Positions 1 through 6,238 are shown, numbered from the stretch's first letter. The stretch: DNA of 8,758 nucleotides from Gemmatimonadota bacterium (GCA_029862935.1 JAOTWK010000125.1:1-8758); one strand, 5' to 3'. Numbers and translations are program-made. Notes: generated from the letters alone by a model not told the origin.

Positions 1-48
1 CACCGACGCCTCGCGCTCTGAAGGGGAACAGGGAACGGAACTCTGCAC

Positions 49-54
49 TAGAAT
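49..54 (+). promoter_or_regulatory. Possible -10 element for a near-leaderless transcript of the hydrolase gene
   Basis: TAGAAT matches the -10 consensus TATAAT at five of six positions and lies nine bases before the ATG at 63. A transcript from it would begin almost at the start codon, which would fit the absence of a ribosome-binding site. No convincing -35 hexamer is seen 16-18 bases upstream, so this is only a weak call. Confidence 0.2.
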
Positions 55-62
55 ACCATCAT

Positions 63-1190
63 ATGCTGGCCTTCGTTCTCGCGCTTCTGTTGCAGCTCAC
101 CGCGGTCGACGACCTGGACCGCGCCGTCGAAAGAGGTATAGCCGACGGAGTCTTTCCAGGAGCGGTCGTTGTGGTGGGGACCGGGCATCACGTGCTTACT
201 GCTCGTGGCTATGGGCATTTCTCATGGTCCGACGAGAGTGCGGCCCCGAGCCCGGACAGCAGCCTCTTTGACCTAGCGTCGCTGACCAAGGTCGTAGCCA
301 CGACCCCGGCCGTGATGTTGCTCGTGCAAGAGGGAAAGCTCCAACTCGACCGACCGGTGCAGGCCTACCTTCCCGAGTTCACCGGCGCAGGGAAGGCACG
401 CGTGACGGTGCGCCACCTGCTCGAGCACCGCTCGGGGCTCCGGGCGTTCCTTCCACTGCACGAGCGCGCCAGCTCAGCGGAGGAGGCTCGCACGCTTGTC
501 CATACCGAGCCTCTGCGATACCCACCGGGGACACGGACGGTGTACAGCGACTTGAATGCGATGCTCCTCGGGTGGGTGGTTGAGCACGTGTCGGGCGAGT
601 CGCTGGACTCTTTTGTCCGAACGCGGATCCATCTGCCACTTGGCATGGAGCAGACGCGGTATGCACCACCCCGTGGACTTCGCTCGTTGACGGTGCCGGT
701 GGGACTCTGGCGTGGCCATGTGATTGCCGGGGAGTTGCACGATCAGAATGCGGTGCGATTGGGCGGCGTCTCGGGGCATGCAGGGTTGTACAGCACGGGG
801 CAGGACCTCGCGCGCTTCGCCCAGATGCTCCTCCGTGCTGTCGAGGCAGAGAGCACGCTGCTACGAGCCGGAGTGGTCCGACACTTCATTCGGCGGCGTG
901 CAGAGGGCCGTGCGCTGGGGTGGGAGATGCGCGACACGACAGACACGGACAACACGGGCCGGCTGCTGTCGCCGGCAACGTTCGGACACACGGGCTTCAC
1001 GGGAACGTCGCTGTGGATCGATCCGGAGCAGGACCTGTTCGTGATCCTGTTAACCAATCGCGTCTTCGCGCCACGGACCCGCAGTTCGATCACCAAGCTC
1101 AAGCGTATTCGAGGTGAAGTGGCCGATGCCGCCGTGCGGCTCAAGAGAGAGCGGTGCGCGGCAGAGGGGAACCCGACCGCGTGCGAGTAA
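63..1190 (+). CDS. Serine beta-lactamase-like hydrolase (beta-lactamase/penicillin-binding-protein superfamily)
   Basis: Predicted serine hydrolase of the class C beta-lactamase / esterase / DD-peptidase superfamily, 375 residues, a normal length for the group. Seen in the sequence: the nucleophile motif S73-L-T-K76, the LLEHRSGL block around residues 119-126, the second motif Y161-S-D163 (YxN/YSD position), and the third motif H309-T-G311 in place of KTG. These are the three active-site signatures of the family. The first 15 residues are hydrophobic but lack basic residues, so they could be a short or incomplete signal peptide for export. The ATG at 63 is the first start codon of the usual kinds in the window. 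However, the frame stays open back to base 3 with no stop, so a start outside the window cannot be excluded. No good Shine-Dalgarno precedes 63. The substrate cannot be deduced: peptidoglycan fragments, esters and beta-lactams are all possible. The downstream gene overlaps it, suggesting co-transcription. Confidence 0.88.
   Translation: MLAFVLALLLQLTAVDDLDRAVERGIADGVFPGAVVVVGTGHHVLTARGYGHFSWSDESAAPSPDSSLFDLASLTKVVATTPAVMLLVQEGKLQLDRPVQAYLPEFTGAGKARVTVRHLLEHRSGLRAFLPLHERASSAEEARTLVHTEPLRYPPGTRTVYSDLNAMLLGWVVEHVSGESLDSFVRTRIHLPLGMEQTRYAPPRGLRSLTVPVGLWRGHVIAGELHDQNAVRLGGVSGHAGLYSTGQDLARFAQMLLRAVEAESTLLRAGVVRHFIRRRAEGRALGWEMRDTTDTDNTGRLLSPATFGHTGFTGTSLWIDPEQDLFVILLTNRVFAPRTRSSITKLKRIRGEVADAAVRLKRERCAAEGNPTACE
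1163..1169 (+). promoter_or_regulatory. Ribosome-binding site deciding the DCC start
   Basis: AGAGGGG lies inside the 3' end of the hydrolase gene, about 11 bases before GTG 1181. It is the best purine-rich match among those in front of the four in-frame GTG codons, which is why 1181 was preferred. Confidence 0.35.
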
Positions 1191-1564
1191 CTGGATACGT
1201 GGGAGACGCGCCTGTCGTGCCTGAAGCTGCGACGCTCGTGTTCGACGGCCAGTGCGGGTTTTGCCGCCGATGGGTCGACCGCGTCACGCGACTGGACCGA
1301 GGCGGTGCCGTGCGACTCCTTCCGCTTCAGGACCAGACAGCCACCACACTGACCGGCCAGCCAGTCGAGAGGTTACAGCGAGCGGCGCACTTCGTGCGAG
1401 CAGACGGGAGGGTGTTCGCAGGGGCGGCTGCGGCTCGAGAGCTTCTGGCTGCACTGCCCGGGCTAGGTGGTGTTCGGGTCGTGGCGGGCCTGCCCGGCGT
1501 GATGTTCCTCGCCGAGCAAGCGTACGCGTGGGTTGCGCACCAGTGGGGGCCGGTGTCCGACTGA
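1181..1564 (+). CDS. DCC-family thiol-disulfide oxidoreductase (DUF393, YuxK-like)
   Basis: Small predicted thiol-disulfide oxidoreductase of the DCC family (DUF393), which is named for its conserved Asp and CxxC. Seen: L-V-F-D22-G-Q-C25-G-F-C28 near the N-terminus, the family signature. The LLPLQD segment about 20 residues further on and a C-terminal hydrophobic stretch also fit. Residue numbers assume the start chosen here. No ATG is available. In-frame GTG codons occur at 1154, 1181, 1199 and 1217. I chose 1181 because AGAGGGG at 1163-1169 is a suitable Shine-Dalgarno about 11 bases upstream. This gives 127 residues and a 10-base overlap with the preceding hydrolase stop. GTG 1217, with GGGAGA at 1201-1206, is a reasonable alternative and would still keep the motif. 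The exact substrate of DCC proteins is generally unknown. The overlap suggests translational coupling to the hydrolase, and sufT follows 63 bases downstream on the same strand. Confidence 0.85.
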   Translation: MRVTGYVGDAPVVPEAATLVFDGQCGFCRRWVDRVTRLDRGGAVRLLPLQDQTATTLTGQPVERLQRAAHFVRADGRVFAGAAAARELLAALPGLGGVRVVAGLPGVMFLAEQAYAWVAHQWGPVSD

Positions 1565-1605
1565 CTTGGCGAACGCCACGCGGGCAGATAGCTTCGACGA
1601 CAGAG

Positions 1606-1615
1606 CGCACGTGCG
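1606..1615 (+). repeat. Perfect 10-bp palindrome next to the sufT ribosome-binding site
   Basis: CGCACGTGCG is its own reverse complement and touches the GAGGAG Shine-Dalgarno of sufT at 1615-1620. It could be an operator or simply chance in GC-rich DNA. No second copy was noticed in the window. Confidence 0.3.
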
Positions 1616-1627
1616 AGGAGAACGGAC

Positions 1628-1939
1628 ATGACGGAACAGGCTTCACTCAGTGAGGACGTGGTTCGGCAGGCGCTCAGGAAGGTGAAGGACCCTGAGGCTG
1701 GGCTGAACATTGTCGATCTGGGTCTCGTATACGACATCGCGGTCGACGACGGCAAGGTGGACGTCAAGATGACGCTTACCTCTCCTGCCTGCCCCGCTGG
1801 CCCTCAGATCATGGGCGACGCGGATGACGCAATCCGAGCGGTCGAAGGCGTGAAAGACGTTCGCATCGAGCTCGTGTGGGACCCGTATTGGACGCCGGAG
1901 CGCATCGACCCCAAGGTTCGCGCCTACCTGGGATTCTAG
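1628..1939 (+). CDS. sufT: SufT / MIP18-family Fe-S cluster assembly protein (DUF59)
   Basis: 103-residue protein of the MIP18 (DUF59) family, the family of SufT and PaaD-like Fe-S assembly factors. SufT proteins support maturation of Fe-S enzymes in the cytoplasm. Seen: D21-P-E-A-G at the start of the fold, NIVDLGLVY (27-35), MTLTSPAC (48-55) with the conserved Cys55 that probably handles metal or cluster, and a C-terminal WDPYWTPERI (84-93) typical of stand-alone SufT-like proteins. The ATG is well supported by GAGGAG at 1615-1620, seven bases upstream. The length is normal for the stand-alone form. It lies downstream of the DCC gene and may be in its transcription unit. The suf operon starts about 4.5 kb further on. 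Its TAG stop shares CTAG (1936-1939) with the stop of the convergent rnd gene. The family is certain; the SufT symbol rests on family similarity and on suf genes nearby. Confidence 0.88.
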   Translation: MTEQASLSEDVVRQALRKVKDPEAGLNIVDLGLVYDIAVDDGKVDVKMTLTSPACPAGPQIMGDADDAIRAVEGVKDVRIELVWDPYWTPERIDPKVRAYLGF

Positions 1940-3096
1940 TTTCTATCGGCGGCACCTACGGCATCGAGAATAGCGTCCTCACCCAACACTTCGCGCTGCC
2001 AATCCCGCAGTGCCGGGATTTGTCTCAGATCCTCGACGGAGCGAGCGGTCTCTTTCGCGATGGCCTGCAATGTTCCGTTGGGGCAGACGACGCCCGGATC
2101 CAACCCGACGGCCCGGGACTTCGCGTCGCGTAGTGCCTTGAGGCGGTCGAGGCTCGTTTCATAGCCAGGGTCGGGCGCGGGCGGACGGGACCGCCTGATG
2201 ACGGGGAGCTCGTCGGCGGGGGTCGCCATCCCGGCCTCGACCGCCGAGAGAATGTCCCGACTGGAACGCCGGACGAGTCGCGCACCTACGCCTGAGATGG
2301 CCGCGAGCGCCGCTTCGCTGGTTGGCACGCGACGAGCAATCTCCAGGAGGGCCGCGTTTGAGAGCACGCGAAAAGGGGCCCGGTCGAGTTCGCCTGCGGT
2401 GGCATCCCTCCACCGATGAACGTGGTCGAGCACCGCCAGTTGCCGTCGCGGGAGCCTGCCGGCTCCGCGAATCCGCAGGAAGGCGTCGTTCTCATCGTTC
2501 TTCCGCCCAGTCCAGCGGATGTCCTCCAGCCGGCGGAACTCCTCTTGCGCCCAGTGAAGTCGTCCCAATCCTTCGAGCTGCGCTGTAAGGACCTCGCGTA
2601 AGCGCAGCAGGTGCCTTGTATCGTCCGCCGCGTACGCCAACATCCCGGCTGTAAGCGGCCGCTGAGACCAGTCGGCCCGCTGAAACTTCTTGTCGAGCCT
2701 GATCTTCACGTGCTTCTCGAGAAGTGACCCGAGCCCAATGGCCGGCTCGCCCACGAGCTGGGCCGCGATGCGGGTGTCAAACAGGTTGCGCGCGCGGAAC
2801 CCGTAGTCCCGATCGAGGACCCGGAGGTCGTAGTCAGCGTCGTGAAAGACGATCTCGGTTTTCGGACTGTACAGAATCGAGCCCAGCCCAGTCAGGTCGC
2901 TCACGGCCAACGGGTCGATGAGCGCCGTCTCGGACTTTGTACTGAGCTGAATCAGGTAGACCCGGTCCACGTAGCGGTGAAACGAGGCGGACTCGGTGTC
3001 GAAGGCGATGACATTGGATTCTCGGAGGCGCGCCACAAGCTCAGCGAGCTCTGGTGCACTCGTGATCAGTCCGTGTGTCGGGCCGTGTTTCTGCAT
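1936..3096 (-). CDS. rnd: Ribonuclease D (DEDDy 3'-5' exoribonuclease with HRDC domains)
   Basis: Predicted ribonuclease D, a 3'-5' exoribonuclease that trims tRNA and other small RNA 3' ends. Seen (numbered from the ATG at 3096, 386 residues): exonuclease motif I D33-T-E35, motif II with H85 and D90 in FHDADYDL, and motif III Y155-A-A-D-D159. These are the catalytic acidic residues and tyrosine of the DEDDy class, in the order and spacing of E. coli RNase D. An HRDC domain follows (about 215-292) and a second, less obvious HRDC-like segment ends the protein (about 308-372). The overall length is close to the E. coli enzyme. GTG 3102, two codons earlier, is an alternative start; neither has a strong Shine-Dalgarno. 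It is transcribed convergently with sufT, with overlapping stop codons and no space for a terminator. Upstream lies an AT-rich gap in which its promoter should sit. Confidence 0.93.
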   Translation of the reverse strand: MQKHGPTHGLITSAPELAELVARLRESNVIAFDTESASFHRYVDRVYLIQLSTKSETALIDPLAVSDLTGLGSILYSPKTEIVFHDADYDLRVLDRDYGFRARNLFDTRIAAQLVGEPAIGLGSLLEKHVKIRLDKKFQRADWSQRPLTAGMLAYAADDTRHLLRLREVLTAQLEGLGRLHWAQEEFRRLEDIRWTGRKNDENDAFLRIRGAGRLPRRQLAVLDHVHRWRDATAGELDRAPFRVLSNAALLEIARRVPTSEAALAAISGVGARLVRRSSRDILSAVEAGMATPADELPVIRRSRPPAPDPGYETSLDRLKALRDAKSRAVGLDPGVVCPNGTLQAIAKETARSVEDLRQIPALRDWQREVLGEDAILDAVGAADRN

Positions 3097-3297
3097 TCCC
3101 ACAGATATCTACACAGTGTCAAGACGGTGTGGAAAAGACGTAACCATATTTATTAAAATAACTTACACCCCACAAACAGACGACACCATAAGCACACCAC
3201 AAGAACAGCAACAACACAGCAGCGTGCCTGAATGTCGGGCACCGAACGCTGGCGCGGTGGCATTGTCGGCCACTCGTGCCGGGCTAAGTTTACCGAG
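3097..3297. other. Gene-free AT-rich and T-poor tract upstream of rnd
   Basis: No credible gene was seen here on either strand. Bases 3142-3168 are strikingly AT-rich for this window and include the small inverted repeat TTATT-AA-AATAA. Bases 3167-3222 are almost free of T on the plus strand (CA-rich, CAACA-like), so the reverse strand is G/T-rich and nearly A-free. As the region directly upstream of reverse-strand rnd, it probably carries that promoter. TTGACA occurs on the minus strand (3122-3117), but no -10 fits it at normal spacing before the rnd start, so I do not call a promoter. Confidence 0.5.
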
Positions 3298-3473
3298 CTT
3301 GTCAAAGGAGACGAAGCCTCAACCCGGGTTTCGCCCGACCAGGCCAGGACGATGGCCGATCGAATCCCGCAGGCGCAGCTCAGCGTCATTGTGGAGGCTG
3401 GCACCTGGCCCCAACGGAGCAACCACTGGCCACCTGTCGTGTGATTGGAGAGTTCCTCGAGGCGCTCGACTAG
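3298..3473 (+). pseudogene. Alpha/beta-hydrolase C-terminal remnant with a one-base frameshift
   Basis: Bases 3298-3402 read, in one frame, LVKGDE... then DQARTMADRIPQAQL and SVIVEAG. This resembles the acid-loop and following helix/strand of alpha/beta-hydrolase fold enzymes. The expected next element, GH with the catalytic histidine, is lost in that frame. It reappears if one steps back one base at 3402: HLAPTEQPLATC then RVIGEFLEALD and a TAG stop at 3471-3473. The joined reading is the normal family C-terminus (AGHLAP...EQP...I..FL). This implies a single-base deletion at about 3400-3402. The usual catalytic Asp of the G-D-E-D loop appears as Ala (GDEAST), and no N-terminal three quarters of a hydrolase is visible upstream. 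I therefore call a truncated, decayed gene. The small continuous frame starting at ATG 3232 is part of this remnant. A sequencing error could explain the frameshift, but not the missing N-terminus. The stop overlaps that of convergent def in CTAG 3470-3473. Confidence 0.72.
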
Positions 3474-4021
3474 ACGGATACGGTCTCTCGGGGAGTCGGT
3501 GCTCCGCAGCGTTCTTCGTCCTTGTAGTGCTTCATCCACTCCTGCTTGAGGCAGAACGGATCGAGGCCGGCGGGTCGGTCGACCATGAGCACGCCATCGA
3601 GGTGATCGATCTCGTGTTGGAGCAGCTCAGCCAATTCTCCCTCCGCGTCGATCGTATGGGACCGTCCTGCCAGGTCTTCGTAGGTGACCGTCGCGCGGTG
3701 GGCGCGCTGCACGCGGACGACGAGATCCGGGACGGAGAAACAATCGTCCCACACCATGAAGTCCTCTGAGCCAATGTCGACGATCTCCGGGTTGACCAGG
3801 AACATGGGCCGGTCGATCTCGATATAGACGAGCCGCAGGGGCGCGCCGATCTGCGGTGCGGCCAGACCCCGGCCCATCTTGTGCTGCGCCTTCAAGGCTC
3901 GCAGGGTATCCTGGAGATCGTCTGCGACGACTCGGACCGCCGCCGAACGCACCTTCTTCACAGGCTGACACCGGTTTCGCAGGATCGGGTCTCCGAGGAG
4001 ACGCACCGGGCGAACTGCCAT
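3470..4021 (-). CDS. def: Peptide deformylase, divergent type
   Basis: Predicted peptide deformylase, the metalloenzyme that removes the N-formyl group from new proteins at the ribosome; 183 residues, a normal length. Seen: motif I G50-R-G-L-A-A-P-Q57 (GxGLAAPQ), motif III H136-E-I-D-H140 with catalytic Glu137 and two metal-binding histidines, and motif II around Cys94, the third metal ligand. Motif II reads W-D-D-C-F-S-V-P instead of the canonical EGCLS. It therefore belongs to a divergent branch of the family rather than the classical type I/II enzymes. All metal ligands and the catalytic Glu are present, so activity is expected. The start ATG at 4021 has GAGG four bases upstream on its strand. 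It is divergent from the nucleotidyltransferase at 4066, with only 44 bases between start codons, and convergent with the hydrolase remnant. No fmt gene is adjacent in this window. It could be a second deformylase of the organism rather than the main one. Confidence 0.9.
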   Translation of the reverse strand: MAVRPVRLLGDPILRNRCQPVKKVRSAAVRVVADDLQDTLRALKAQHKMGRGLAAPQIGAPLRLVYIEIDRPMFLVNPEIVDIGSEDFMVWDDCFSVPDLVVRVQRAHRATVTYEDLAGRSHTIDAEGELAELLQHEIDHLDGVLMVDRPAGLDPFCLKQEWMKHYKDEERCGAPTPRETVSV

Positions 4022-4056
4022 GGGTCCTCAGGGCGGTGAATGGGTCCACAATGTAT

Positions 4057-4060
4057 GGAG
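4057..4060 (+). promoter_or_regulatory. Ribosome-binding site deciding the nucleotidyltransferase start
   Basis: GGAG lies five bases before the ATG at 4066. It favours that start over the in-frame ATG at 4051 and GTG at 4036, which have no comparable site. It also places the first residues exactly where the family's N-terminal beta strand begins. Confidence 0.55.
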
Positions 4061-4065
4061 TTCTG

Positions 4066-4695
4066 ATGATTGCAGCCATCATTCTCGCTGCGGGGAAGTC
4101 GGAACGGATGGGAACGCCCAAGGCGCTGTTGGCGCTCCGAGGCTCCACTTTTCTCGAGGCCGGCGTTGTGGCCTGTGAGGCCGCCGGACTCAACCGCCGG
4201 GTCATCGTGCTCAGCCCTGACATAGATAAGCTTCCTGATAACATTGACTTACACGGATCGACCGTGGTCCGCAACCGACAGCCGGCCTCGGGACCGATCG
4301 GATCCATCCGGCTGGGTATCGAAGCTGTTGTCAACCATCCGGTTGAGGCCGTGCTGGTATGGCATGTGGATCGACCGCATGTCAGCCTGACCACATTGGC
4401 AGCGGTGATCGACCGGTTTCGCGATGGCGGAGTGTCGATCGTGGTACCGGAATTCCGGGGGCAACGGGGGCATCCAGTCCTGTTTGGACGCGCGGTGTTC
4501 GAGGAGCTTCGGCAGGCCCCGGATGATCAGGGGGCCCGCTCCGTTGTCCGGGCGGACCCCTCGCGGGTCGCGTTCGTCGCCGTTGACGACCCTGCAATAC
4601 TCGAGGACATCAACACGCCCGAGGACTACAAGGCACTCCTCGGGCGCATCGAAGAGGGGGGTGCTACTCTGCGCCGCCCAGACCCTGAATCGTGA
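4066..4695 (+). CDS. MobA-like NTP transferase (MocA/MobA nucleotidyltransferase family)
   Basis: Predicted nucleotidyltransferase of the NTP_transf_3 (MobA/MocA-like) family, 209 residues, a normal length. Seen: the N-terminal nucleotide-binding signature L7-A-A-G-K-S-E-R-M-G-T-P-K19, G76-P-I-G-S-I-R-L-G for base and substrate contacts, the metal-binding Asp102 in H-V-D-R-P, G135-H-P137, and a C-terminal D-I-N-T-P-E-D-Y typical of MocA-like proteins. Relatives attach GMP or CMP to molybdopterin or transfer nucleotides to other acceptors. No molybdenum cofactor or molybdoenzyme gene is in the window, so the acceptor stays undetermined. In many relatives the metal site reads DxPL/M; here it is D-R-P-H. 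The frame is open far upstream (to 3856), but that part lies antisense to def and is not family-like. The start at 4066 was chosen by the ribosome-binding site at 4057-4060. Its 3' end overlaps the convergent propeller gene by 32 bases. Confidence 0.87.
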   Translation: MIAAIILAAGKSERMGTPKALLALRGSTFLEAGVVACEAAGLNRRVIVLSPDIDKLPDNIDLHGSTVVRNRQPASGPIGSIRLGIEAVVNHPVEAVLVWHVDRPHVSLTTLAAVIDRFRDGGVSIVVPEFRGQRGHPVLFGRAVFEELRQAPDDQGARSVVRADPSRVAFVAVDDPAILEDINTPEDYKALLGRIEEGGATLRRPDPES

Positions 4696-5920
4696 GCCGC
4701 ACCACGTACTGTACGTCCAACTCGTCACGCCATACGCCGTAGATCTCGTCATCGAATATGATCCGTGGCGCAAAGCGCGGCGGCATGGTCATGACTCCGA
4801 GGAACCGCCCTTCACTATCGAAGACGTCCCAGTCACGAGAGCCGATGTCCTCGACGAGGTTCCAGGATGCCAGCTCCTCTTCGCTCAGGGTCGATGGTGA
4901 TTGAATGTGCTGGACCCAAATGCTCCCTTGCGGTCCCATTTGAACGCTGGCGAAGGCCGGGTAGAACTCCGCGAAGTGTATCATCTGGCGAAACTGGGCC
5001 AGGGCTTGCTCCTGCGCAGCAGGCGGAACGTTGTCGCGGACCTGTTCCTCGAAGAACTCCCTCACCAGGTTCTGGTCACGTTCCGTCACGGGGTCACGCG
5101 AGAACGGTTTGCTGATGATTCGCTCTAAGCTACCGTCTGGTGCGTGGACGCTGATGCGATAGTCGTCGCTGATCCCGAAGTACAGCCGCATATCGTCACT
5201 GAGCTGCCACACGGGTTCCGGGGAAAACAACGTCATGCGTGGCTCGCTCCCACCAAAGTCGAGGGTGCCACCGGGCCGAAAAGTCATGAGTGTATCGCGG
5301 ATGGTTCCGTCCGTCGCGAGTGTGACGATCACATCCATGCTGTCCTTCGCAGGGAGGTCCGGCAACGAGAGCGGTCGTACCTGTTCGGCGATCACACCGG
5401 TGCGCGTAGCGTTGATCGCCATGGGGATTCCATTCTCGAGCCGAAGCGGGAAGCTCCCAATGCTGGTTCCGTCTGGGGCATATCGGTTCACTCGCTGATT
5501 CGCGAGATCGGGAACGAGCAGCGTATCACCTGGTGCCATGTACAGGGTGATCGCCTGGGTGCCAAGCTCTCCAGGTCCGGCGCCCGGTCCGCCAATCGTC
5601 TGTTCGTAGGTTCCGGTTTGTGAGAACACACGGATGTGGCGCGCCTGCGCATCCATCACGAACACACGCTGCTTTGAATCGACGGCGATGAAGCCGATCT
5701 GACCGAACTGATACTCGGGCGCCCCTTCGATGGTGCCGATTCTGAGGTCTTCTTCGAGCGTCCAACGGGTTTGTGGTGTCCACACGCCCTCGTCGGTGTT
5801 CGTCACGATCGTGACGCCCGCACTGTCGGTCACGGTTCCCTTCCAGGCACCCTCCGCGCTCGTGCATGCCATGACAGCGAGTGTGACGACCGGCGCGAGC
5901 CAAGGTTTAAGCGACATCAT
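4664..5920 (-). CDS. Six-bladed beta-propeller (NHL-like) lipoprotein
   Basis: Predicted exported lipoprotein of 418 residues with a six-bladed beta-propeller, resembling NHL-repeat/TolB-like proteins. Seen: an N-terminal signal with Lys5, a hydrophobic core and the lipobox V16-M-A-C19, so the mature protein should be lipid-anchored at Cys19. Propeller-like repeats follow, such as the segment with G-F-I-A-V-D and V-F-V-M-D followed by I-R-V-F, then the loop G-G-P-G-A-G-P-G-E-L, then the blade with L-L-V-P-D and V-N-R-Y-A-P-D-G. The VTDSAGVTIV segment just after the lipobox is common, from recollection, in Gemmatimonadota propeller proteins. The frame extends upstream to 6010. The ATG at 5920 was chosen because it places the signal peptide at the N-terminus and has AGAGGA nine bases upstream; ATG 5917 is equally possible. 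No catalytic residues are recognisable, so a ligand-binding or scaffold role is likely but unproven. Its end overlaps the nucleotidyltransferase gene by 32 bases. Confidence 0.85.
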   Translation of the reverse strand: MMSLKPWLAPVVTLAVMACTSAEGAWKGTVTDSAGVTIVTNTDEGVWTPQTRWTLEEDLRIGTIEGAPEYQFGQIGFIAVDSKQRVFVMDAQARHIRVFSQTGTYEQTIGGPGAGPGELGTQAITLYMAPGDTLLVPDLANQRVNRYAPDGTSIGSFPLRLENGIPMAINATRTGVIAEQVRPLSLPDLPAKDSMDVIVTLATDGTIRDTLMTFRPGGTLDFGGSEPRMTLFSPEPVWQLSDDMRLYFGISDDYRISVHAPDGSLERIISKPFSRDPVTERDQNLVREFFEEQVRDNVPPAAQEQALAQFRQMIHFAEFYPAFASVQMGPQGSIWVQHIQSPSTLSEEELASWNLVEDIGSRDWDVFDSEGRFLGVMTMPPRFAPRIIFDDEIYGVWRDELDVQYVVRLTIQGLGGAE

Positions 5921-5960
5921 GTTGGCAAGTCCTCTGAAGTGAGATGAGTGTGATTGAACA

Positions 5961-5988
5961 ACGATAGCCGGAAGCAATCGGCGGGCAA
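5961..5988 (-). promoter_or_regulatory. Candidate promoter of the propeller lipoprotein gene
   Basis: On the minus strand TTGCCC (5988-5983) and TATCGT (5966-5961) are separated by 16 bases. Each matches the sigma-70 consensus at four of six positions. A transcript would have a leader of about 35 bases containing the AGAGGA site. This is a consensus match only. Confidence 0.28.
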
Positions 5989-6019
5989 CCGTGTTTTGCG
6001 ACCGCAACAATCGGTCAGG

Positions 6020-6238
6020 TCAGGGGACTGGCGGGTGGTCGGGTGTTGCGCCACTCGAATCACGCGTGCGCTTGAGCAGAAACGTCGGAGCGCTGCGGCC
6101 GAACACGAGCTCCATGCACGGTGCGAAGATCGTTCCCAGCCGTCTGCCCCACCGGTCGCGCAGTTCGTACACCAACCCCCGTCGGGTTGCGGACTCGACG
6201 ACGGCAAACTCGGCGGTTTGTACAGCGGTATGCGCCAT
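6020..6238 (-). CDS. Possible small hypothetical protein of 72 residues
   Basis: I do not recognise this protein. It would start at the ATG at 6238 with AAAGG about 10 bases upstream. GTG 6265 is an alternative nine codons earlier. The product looks like a small beta-rich protein: alternating hydrophobic and charged residues (F-A-V-V-E-S), then GLVYELRDRWGRRLGTIF, and one Cys in FAPCMELVFG. The last 15 residues are Pro/Asp-rich and probably unstructured. It has no signal peptide or membrane segment. Third codon positions are mostly G or C, as in neighbouring real genes, which supports coding. Overlapping frames on both strands are also open here, so the evidence is moderate. It ends about 100 bases before the propeller gene on the same strand and could precede it in a transcript. 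It is divergent from sufR. Confidence 0.42.
   Translation of the reverse strand: MAHTAVQTAEFAVVESATRRGLVYELRDRWGRRLGTIFAPCMELVFGRSAPTFLLKRTRDSSGATPDHPPVP

Noticed and set aside
3117..3122. Perfect TTGACA on the minus strand upstream of rnd
   Set aside because: At 16-18 bases spacing the -10 would overlap the rnd start codon and has no resemblance to the consensus (GGAATG).
3230..3297. Possible further upstream parts of the hydrolase remnant in other frames (LARWHC-like segment)
   Set aside because: The faint resemblance needs another frame change and an insertion of about 20 bases relative to the family, so it is not safely distinguishable from chance.
2996..3769. 257-codon plus-strand frame crossing the rnd start, the gap and def
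   Set aside because: It overlaps two real genes antisense, has no domain, and its low-complexity middle comes from the T-poor tract. The true plus-strand signal there is the hydrolase remnant in another frame.
3856..4065. Upstream extension of the nucleotidyltransferase frame
   Set aside because: This part is antisense to def, Pro/Arg/Ser-rich and unlike the family. The ribosome-binding site and the beta-strand start point to ATG 4066.
5921..6010. N-terminal extension of the propeller protein to 6010
   Set aside because: It would put 30 polar residues before a clear lipoprotein signal peptide. ATG 5920 has a ribosome-binding site and restores a normal signal.
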